64,000 nt of DNA from positions 1-64,000 of the forward strand of contig CAZKBH010000026.1 in assembly GCA_964550795.1 (NCBI GenBank), given 5' to 3'. Below the pieces are notes generated by a model, which saw only the letters and a list, made by a program, of their open reading frames with translations, was not told the DNA's origin and did not search any database. The stretch is from M3007 sp964550795 (GTDB lineage Bacteria > Bacteroidota > Bacteroidia > Chitinophagales > Saprospiraceae). A program made the position numbers and the translations under genes. Position 1 is the first letter of the stretch. Every line of letters starts with the position of its first letter. Below, in pieces: positions 60,184 through 64,000 of the stretch.

Positions 60184-61368
60184 TCAAAAAAAATCGGTCG
60201 GATTGATCGTTAAAAATTCTTCCCAGGGCAGGCCGCCTGCACCGACCAACATCATTTTATCCGGATTAAATTTTTTGCGAAAAACCTCCATACCTGGTGC
60301 CTTGCGCAAAGTGCCACTTTTGACTTCGATGGCGAGGGTTTTGCCCCGGTATTGGAGCACAAAATCAATTTCATCATTGCCTTCCCGCCAATAAAACAAT
60401 CGCAATCCTTCTTGTCGGGCATGGTTAATAAGGTGCGCGCCTACAGCCGATTCGACAATACGCCCCCATTTTTCCGGCGATTTCAACATTTCTGCCAAAG
60501 TTTCAGGCATTTGGGAAGCAAGCAGCGCGGTGTTATGCACTTGGAATTTCGGACTGGATTGTCGCTGGCGGATGACATCACCTGAAAATTTTTCTAATCC
60601 ACCAAGCAAGCCCGCAGCATCAAGTAATTTGAGGTAGTGTGCTAAAGTAGTCGTGTTTCCGGCATCCAGCAACTGGCCAAGTATTTTGTTAAATGAAAGG
60701 ATTTGACCGGAGTAAAGGCAGCCCAGTTCGAACAAGCGACGTAACAAGGCCGGTTTGTCCACACGTGTCAAGGACAAAATATCGCGGGAGATACTGGGTT
60801 CTATCAGCGCGTCGGTGACGTAATTTTTCCACCGAAACTCCTCGTTGATAAATGGAGCAGTGCCGGGGTAGCCACCGAACCAGGCGAATTGTTCAGCGGA
60901 GAAGCCAAACGCGGCTTGCATTTCTGCCAGTGACCAATGTCCGATGTAACTAAATTCAAAACGTCCGGCCAGCGATTCTGTAAGTCCTTGTTGTAATAGA
61001 AGGCGCGAAGAACCCAATAAAACCACTTTAATTGGGGTGTTTGAGCGCGTATCCGCGTCCCAATTGGCTTTGACCGTTTCGCTCCAATTCGGGATCTTCT
61101 GGATTTCGTCTATGGCCAATGTTAGCGTTGGAGCCCCGGATTGGCGGTGTTTTATACGGGCTGTTTCCCATTGTTGATCGAGCCAGCTTGAGCCGGCATT
61201 GACAATTCCGTCGGCGGAAACGCTGTGGCTTGGGGTGGTACTGTGGCCTAGGAGCTGGCCCAAAAGGGTGGTTTTGCCGACTTGCCGAGGTCCCCCGAGC
61301 ACCTGAATGACGTTTCGGGGTTCATTCAACCTTTTTGCAAGTGTTTGAAAATGAGGCCTTTGGAACAT
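60184..61368 (-). CDS. AAA_14 / DUF4143 ATPase
   Basis: A 394-aa protein of the common AAA-DUF4143 type. Walker A is GGPRQVGKTTLLGQL and Walker B is LTLAIDEIQKI, with LLLGSSRLLLQ as sensor. The C-terminal DUF4143 half contains VHNTALLASQM, RLFYWREGNDEIDFVLQYRG and LAIEVKSG, a PD-(D/E)XK-like strand set (IDFVLQ ... AIEVK). The function of the family is unknown; roles in DNA handling or as solitary antitoxin-like factors have been suggested. The start at 61368 (MFQRPHFQTLAKRL) is preferred over 61398. The upstream region carries several TGAGTAA-like repeats. Confidence 0.85.
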   Translation of the reverse strand: MFQRPHFQTLAKRLNEPRNVIQVLGGPRQVGKTTLLGQLLGHSTTPSHSVSADGIVNAGSSWLDQQWETARIKHRQSGAPTLTLAIDEIQKIPNWSETVKANWDADTRSNTPIKVVLLGSSRLLLQQGLTESLAGRFEFSYIGHWSLAEMQAAFGFSAEQFAWFGGYPGTAPFINEEFRWKNYVTDALIEPSISRDILSLTRVDKPALLRRLFELGCLYSGQILSFNKILGQLLDAGNTTTLAHYLKLLDAAGLLGGLEKFSGDVIRQRQSSPKFQVHNTALLASQMPETLAEMLKSPEKWGRIVESAVGAHLINHARQEGLRLFYWREGNDEIDFVLQYRGKTLAIEVKSGTLRKAPGMEVFRKKFNPDKMMLVGAGGLPWEEFLTINPTDFF

Positions 61369-61373
61369 AAAAA

Positions 61374-61437
61374 TTAATTTACTCAAAATTTTGAGCAAAA
61401 TTACTCAATATACTGAGATAATTTACTCAAAGTTTTA
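61374..61437. promoter_or_regulatory. ACTCAA repeat cluster upstream of the AAA/DUF4143 gene
   Basis: Five ACTCAA/TTGAG-like hexamers in 64 bp on both strands (TTTACTCAAAATTTTGAGC among them), just before the start codon at 61368. CAAAATTA (61396-61403) would be a TAnnTTTG -7 box on the minus strand, but the upstream CAAA (61428-61431) is 24 bp away, longer than usual. Looks like an operator for a dimeric repressor. Confidence 0.45.
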
Positions 61438-61457
61438 ACTAAATCGCCTCACCTGCA

Positions 61458-62009
61458 TTAAAGTATGCTTTGTTCCAGGCGCATCTTACTTTTAGCCAGT
61501 AGTTTTTTCCCTCCGTGGAATAAAATCAGCCCATTGGCAAAGAAAATAGTTGACCATTTGAGCATTGTGAATCCGCAGCTCGTAAGCGCGACGGGCGTGG
61601 AAAATTCAGGAAATTGGACCAGCAGCATCGTAACAAAAATATTTTCCGTCCAGTCTGCCAAAGTGAGCAACACCCCCAACCACCACCAGCGTTTTGCCCC
61701 GATCCAAAGCAGACAAAGCGCTATAAAAAGTCCGCCGATAACCGGGAACACAAAATCCACAGACCATTGGGCAAACAGATAAAGCCGTATCCCTTCAGAG
61801 CCGTAAGCACTTAGCATCGAGTGGGCTTTTTCGGGGGAGTAAAAAAACTCCAGATCAAGAACGCCCACGCCGCCGGAAAGCGCCTTGATATCAGCTTCCA
61901 TAGTGGGCATAATAAAGCCCGTGAAAGCGATAAAAAGGGCCAATAACAGGAGTACATTCCGGCCGCGGGCTATTTTTTGTAAATATTGGGGGGGAGCAAC
62001 GTTTATCAT
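61458..62009 (-). CDS. Four-helix integral membrane protein
   Basis: A 183-aa protein with four membrane segments (VLLLLALFIAFTGFIMPTM, LFAQWSVDFVFPVIGGLFIA, WWWLGVLLTLADWTENIFV, MLKWSTIFFANGLILFH). The polar loop with GVGVLDLEFFYSPEKAHSML follows the first. I recognise no family beyond the general hypothetical membrane group. The start at 62009 (MINVAPPQYLQ) is preferred. It is divergent from the response regulator gene and lies downstream of nothing obvious. Confidence 0.7.
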   Translation of the reverse strand: MINVAPPQYLQKIARGRNVLLLLALFIAFTGFIMPTMEADIKALSGGVGVLDLEFFYSPEKAHSMLSAYGSEGIRLYLFAQWSVDFVFPVIGGLFIALCLLWIGAKRWWWLGVLLTLADWTENIFVTMLLVQFPEFSTPVALTSCGFTMLKWSTIFFANGLILFHGGKKLLAKSKMRLEQSIL

Positions 62010-62190
62010 GTGAGTCAAATTCAGACACAAATGTCCTACACATTCATGAGTGAACTCGGGGCCATTCTTTCAAAAAAGGTAAAAAAGTGTAAAAATCCGA
62101 CGCAAATCGGCGGCAGAGCACCATATAATCGGCCCACTTGCCGATGTTTGTGCGCGAAATCCCCTCCTTCGCTATGTCTACGGCGGGTAA

Positions 62191-62234
62191 ACCACTCACC
62201 AATCACCAATCCACCAATCCACCAATCCACCACC
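62191..62234. repeat. Short tandem repeat (CCACCAAT units) ending at a start codon
   Basis: ACCACTCACCAATCACCAAT-type units run right up to the ATG at 62235, occupying the position of a ribosome-binding site. Four near-identical 8-mers. Confidence 0.88.
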
Positions 62235-62915
62235 ATGCACCTCCTCCTCGTTGACGACGATCTTACCCTAAGCCCGCTGACCAAAGAATACCTCGAAGCC
62301 AAGGGGTACTCGGTTACCATCCGCCACAGCGGCGACGACGGCCTGAGCGCCTTCAAAACGGGCACTTTTGATGGGTGTATTTTGGACGTGAGAATGCCGC
62401 TCAAAGACGGATTCTCGCTTGCGGAAGACATCCGGCAACTCAACCCAAGTATCCCGATCCTTTTCCTCACAGGGGCCGTGCAAAAAGAAGAGCGCATCCG
62501 TGGATTGGCACTTGGCGCCGATGATTACATTACCAAACCCTTCAGCATGGAGGAACTGTATCTCCGGGTACGCAACACGCTGAAACGCAGTACAGTGCAA
62601 CAAAAACAGACCGAAAAAGCCGTCCACGAAATTGGACTTTACCGCTTCGATGTGGCTACCCGCGAACTGCATGGCGGCCCCGAATTAATCAAACTCACGG
62701 CCATTGAAGCCAAACTGCTCCAGCTGTTTTGTGAAAGCGACCACGGCATCATTCGCCGCGACAATGCCCTGCAACGCATCTGGGGCGACGAAGACATGCT
62801 CAAAGGCCGCAGCCTCAATGTGTATGTGAGCAAACTCCGCACTTTTTTATCCGCCGATACGCGCATCGAAATTTTGAATGTGCACGGAGAGGGATATCAG
62901 TTGGTGGTGAGATGA
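62235..62915 (+). CDS. OmpR-type response regulator
   Basis: A 226-aa protein. The receiver domain has the acidic pocket LLVDDD, phosphoacceptor Asp51 (CILDVRMP), Thr79 (FLTGA) and Lys101 (DYITKPF). The DNA-binding winged helix (LIKLTAIEAKLLQLFCES to LNVYVSKLRTFL) is of the OmpR/PhoB class. The start at 62235 (MHLLLVDDD) is certain from the domain boundary; the long upstream frame to 61986 reads the repeat. No histidine kinase gene is adjacent, but an Hpt gene follows at 63083, so a phosphorelay is possible. Confidence 0.93.
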   Translation: MHLLLVDDDLTLSPLTKEYLEAKGYSVTIRHSGDDGLSAFKTGTFDGCILDVRMPLKDGFSLAEDIRQLNPSIPILFLTGAVQKEERIRGLALGADDYITKPFSMEELYLRVRNTLKRSTVQQKQTEKAVHEIGLYRFDVATRELHGGPELIKLTAIEAKLLQLFCESDHGIIRRDNALQRIWGDEDMLKGRSLNVYVSKLRTFLSADTRIEILNVHGEGYQLVVR

Positions 62916-62919
62916 AGTT

Positions 62920-63066
62920 ATGAATGTGGTCAATGGGGGGAATGGGATTAATGTGGTCAATGTGTGAGAATGTGGTTAATGTGGTTAATGTGGTCAATGT
63001 GTGAGAATGTGGTTAATGTGGTCAATGTGGTTAATGTGTGAGAATGTGGTTAATGTGGTCAATGTT
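62920..63066. repeat. AATGTGGTC/T tandem repeat between the response regulator and Hpt genes
   Basis: About 145 bp of 9-mers (AATGTGGTC, AATGTGGTT) mixed with AATGTGTGAG 10-mers. A larger unit of about 37-46 bp (GTGTGAGAATGTGGTTAATG start) repeats three times. It ends 16 bp before the Hpt start codon. Confidence 0.92.
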
Positions 63067-63082
63067 TTAAAATCAAAGAAAT

Positions 63083-63364
63083 ATGAACATTCAAACTGAG
63101 CGGTTGCGCAATTTACTGGGCAGTGAAGCGGCCGCACAAAAATTTGTGGATCTGTTTCGCGCACAGTTGCCAGCACAGCTACAAGCTCTGCGCAATGCAC
63201 TCGCGGAAGGGGATTGGGAAACTGCCAGCAACACAGCGCACGGCCTCAAAAGCCAGTGTCGTTATCTGGGTCTGGATGAAACAGCAGATTGGTTCCAGGC
63301 ACTTGAAAATGCCCCTGAGGCCGGGTATGATTTGTCGCAGTTGGATGCATTGGAGAGGGTGTAG
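63083..63364 (+). CDS. Hpt-domain phosphotransfer protein
   Basis: A 93-aa four-helix bundle. The phospho-accepting His53 is in NTAHGLKSQCRYLGLDETAD, the standard HxxKSxxxxxG motif. It carries phosphate between receiver and response regulator domains. It follows the response regulator by 167 bp of repeat on the same strand, and the pair may be one unit with a distant kinase. The start ATG at 63083 is the first in frame. Confidence 0.9.
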   Translation: MNIQTERLRNLLGSEAAAQKFVDLFRAQLPAQLQALRNALAEGDWETASNTAHGLKSQCRYLGLDETADWFQALENAPEAGYDLSQLDALERV

Positions 63365-63387
63365 GGGGGCAACGGACGCAACATTAT

Positions 63388-63405
63388 CAACCCCGAATGG
63401 GGTTG
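63388..63405. terminator. Small hairpin CAACCCC-GAAT-GGGGTTG
   Basis: 7-bp stem, 4-nt loop, 23 bp past the Hpt stop codon and before the convergent dnaJ end. A GTCATTCTGAG-like dispersed repeat follows (about 63429-63445). Confidence 0.5.
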
Positions 63406-63499
63406 TAAGATACGTCTTCCAAGCAGATTTGTCATTCTGAGCACAGCGAAGAACCCTATTGAACCGTTCGCCATGCTTTCATTCCAATCCGTTCAGTGC

Positions 63500-64000
63500 C
63501 TACTCAAACATATCCCGCACGCGTTCAAAAAAGCCTTTTTCCTCCTTGCCTGGGCTGGGTTTCAGATTCGGCATATCGCGCATTTTTTCGAGCAAACGAC
63601 GCTCTTCGTCGTTGAGTTTTTTGGGCGTCCAGACGTTGACGTGCACCAGTTGGTCGCCGCGTCCGTAGCTCTGCAAGGCAGGTAAACCCTTGTCTTTCAA
63701 TCGGAAAACCTTGCCGGACTGGGTGCCTGCCGGAACCGTGATTCGAGCGCGTCCATCCAGGGTGGGTACATCCACCTTCGAGCCAAGGGCCGCGTCGGCA
63801 AAATTGAGGTAGAGTTCGAATACCACGTTGCTGCCCTCGCGGGTCAGTTCCTCGTGTGGGATTTCTTCGATGGCGATGAGCAGATCGCCCGCCGGACCAC
63901 CTTTTGCACCGGCGTTGCCGCGACCGTTGACACTCAGTTGAATGCCTTCGTTTACGCCTGCCGGGATGTCCACGTCAATGGTTTCTTCGCCAAAAACACG
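63500..64000 (-). CDS. dnaJ: Chaperone DnaJ, C-terminal part (cut by the window edge)
   Basis: About 166 residues of the C-terminal substrate-binding and dimer domains. VDIPAGVNEGIQLSVNGRGN, GDLLIAIEEIPHEELTREG, YLNFADAALGSKVDVPTLDG and VFRLKDKGLPALQSYGRGD are all typical of DnaJ domains I and II. The J domain and zinc-finger region lie beyond position 64000. DnaJ feeds unfolded clients to DnaK. Confidence 0.93.
   Translation of the reverse strand, partial: RVFGEETIDVDIPAGVNEGIQLSVNGRGNAGAKGGPAGDLLIAIEEIPHEELTREGSNVVFELYLNFADAALGSKVDVPTLDGRARITVPAGTQSGKVFRLKDKGLPALQSYGRGDQLVHVNVWTPKKLNDEERRLLEKMRDMPNLKPSPGKEEKGFFERVRDMFE

Noticed and set aside
61986..62234. N-terminal extension of the response regulator
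   Set aside because: It is low-complexity and includes the CCACCAAT repeat, and the receiver domain begins exactly at 62235.
63429..63463. GTCATTCTGAG-like sequence as a mobile element
   Set aside because: It resembles a dispersed repeat I have seen in other genomes, but one short copy here is not enough to claim an element.

Overview
The window looks like a chromosomal contig of a gliding Bacteroidota, probably of the Saprospiria type (inference). The signs are several large secreted proteins with type IX secretion (T9SS) C-terminal sorting domains, a GldB-like gliding lipoprotein, a TTTG / TAnnTTTG promoter in front of tRNA-Gly, and start codons with weak or no Shine-Dalgarno sequences. 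Two runs of N (38474-38504 inside mutL, 59795-59804 inside clpX) mark it as a draft assembly. In both cases the reading frame does not close across the N-run, so the true gap lengths differ from those written.

Layout. 0-9.9 kb: an ATP-grasp gene divergent from a B12-binding radical SAM gene, a DEAD-box helicase, a beta-helix T9SS protein, recJ and gldB. 10.2-12.8 kb: a P-type cation ATPase in visibly AT-richer DNA. 12.8-18.4 kb: aconitase with a PD-(D/E)XK gene (DUF1016/YhcG family) wedged between two 237-bp copies of the aconitase 3' end, then a CHRD-domain T9SS protein. 18.7-26 kb: an Asp-box propeller protein, a glycosyltransferase, a small Ala-rich helical protein, peptidase T and a secreted trypsin-like protease. 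26.4-29.2 kb: a three-gene operon of two MbnP-like lipoproteins and an MbnH-like di-haem peroxidase. 29.3-33.6 kb: a cupin, an exonuclease, polyphosphate kinase, tRNA-Gly and tRNA-Leu. 33.6-40.2 kb: two T9SS proteins sharing a module, two rhomboid proteases and mutL. 40.3-47.9 kb: a type I restriction-modification locus (hsdM, DUF1016, a small PD-(D/E)XK gene, hsdS, hsdR). 47.9-56.3 kb: a DUF1501 protein, an Asp-box lipoprotein, an unrecognised 653-aa envelope protein paired with a subtilisin-fold protein, and an RlmI-type methyltransferase. 56.3-58.8 kb: a REP-element cluster around a REP-associated tyrosine transposase (RAYT), one REP unit being split by an IS4-family insertion. 58.8-64 kb: clpX, an AAA/DUF4143 ATPase, a membrane protein, a response regulator, an Hpt protein and the 3' part of dnaJ.

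How it fits together. Much of the window serves the cell surface: exported adhesin-like, propeller, CHRD and PKD proteins with T9SS tags, GldB, rhomboids and a glycosyltransferase. A second theme is genome maintenance and defence: RecJ, MutL, a DnaQ-like exonuclease, the type I system and two DUF1016 nucleases. The third is repeat biology. Intergenic gaps carry many near-perfect hairpins (13-32 bp stems, mostly short loops), some with shared cores. There are short tandem arrays just upstream of three start codons, a three-copy 44-49-bp array, and the REP/RAYT/IS4 nest. The two DUF1016 genes also each contain a perfect palindrome at the same place in the protein.
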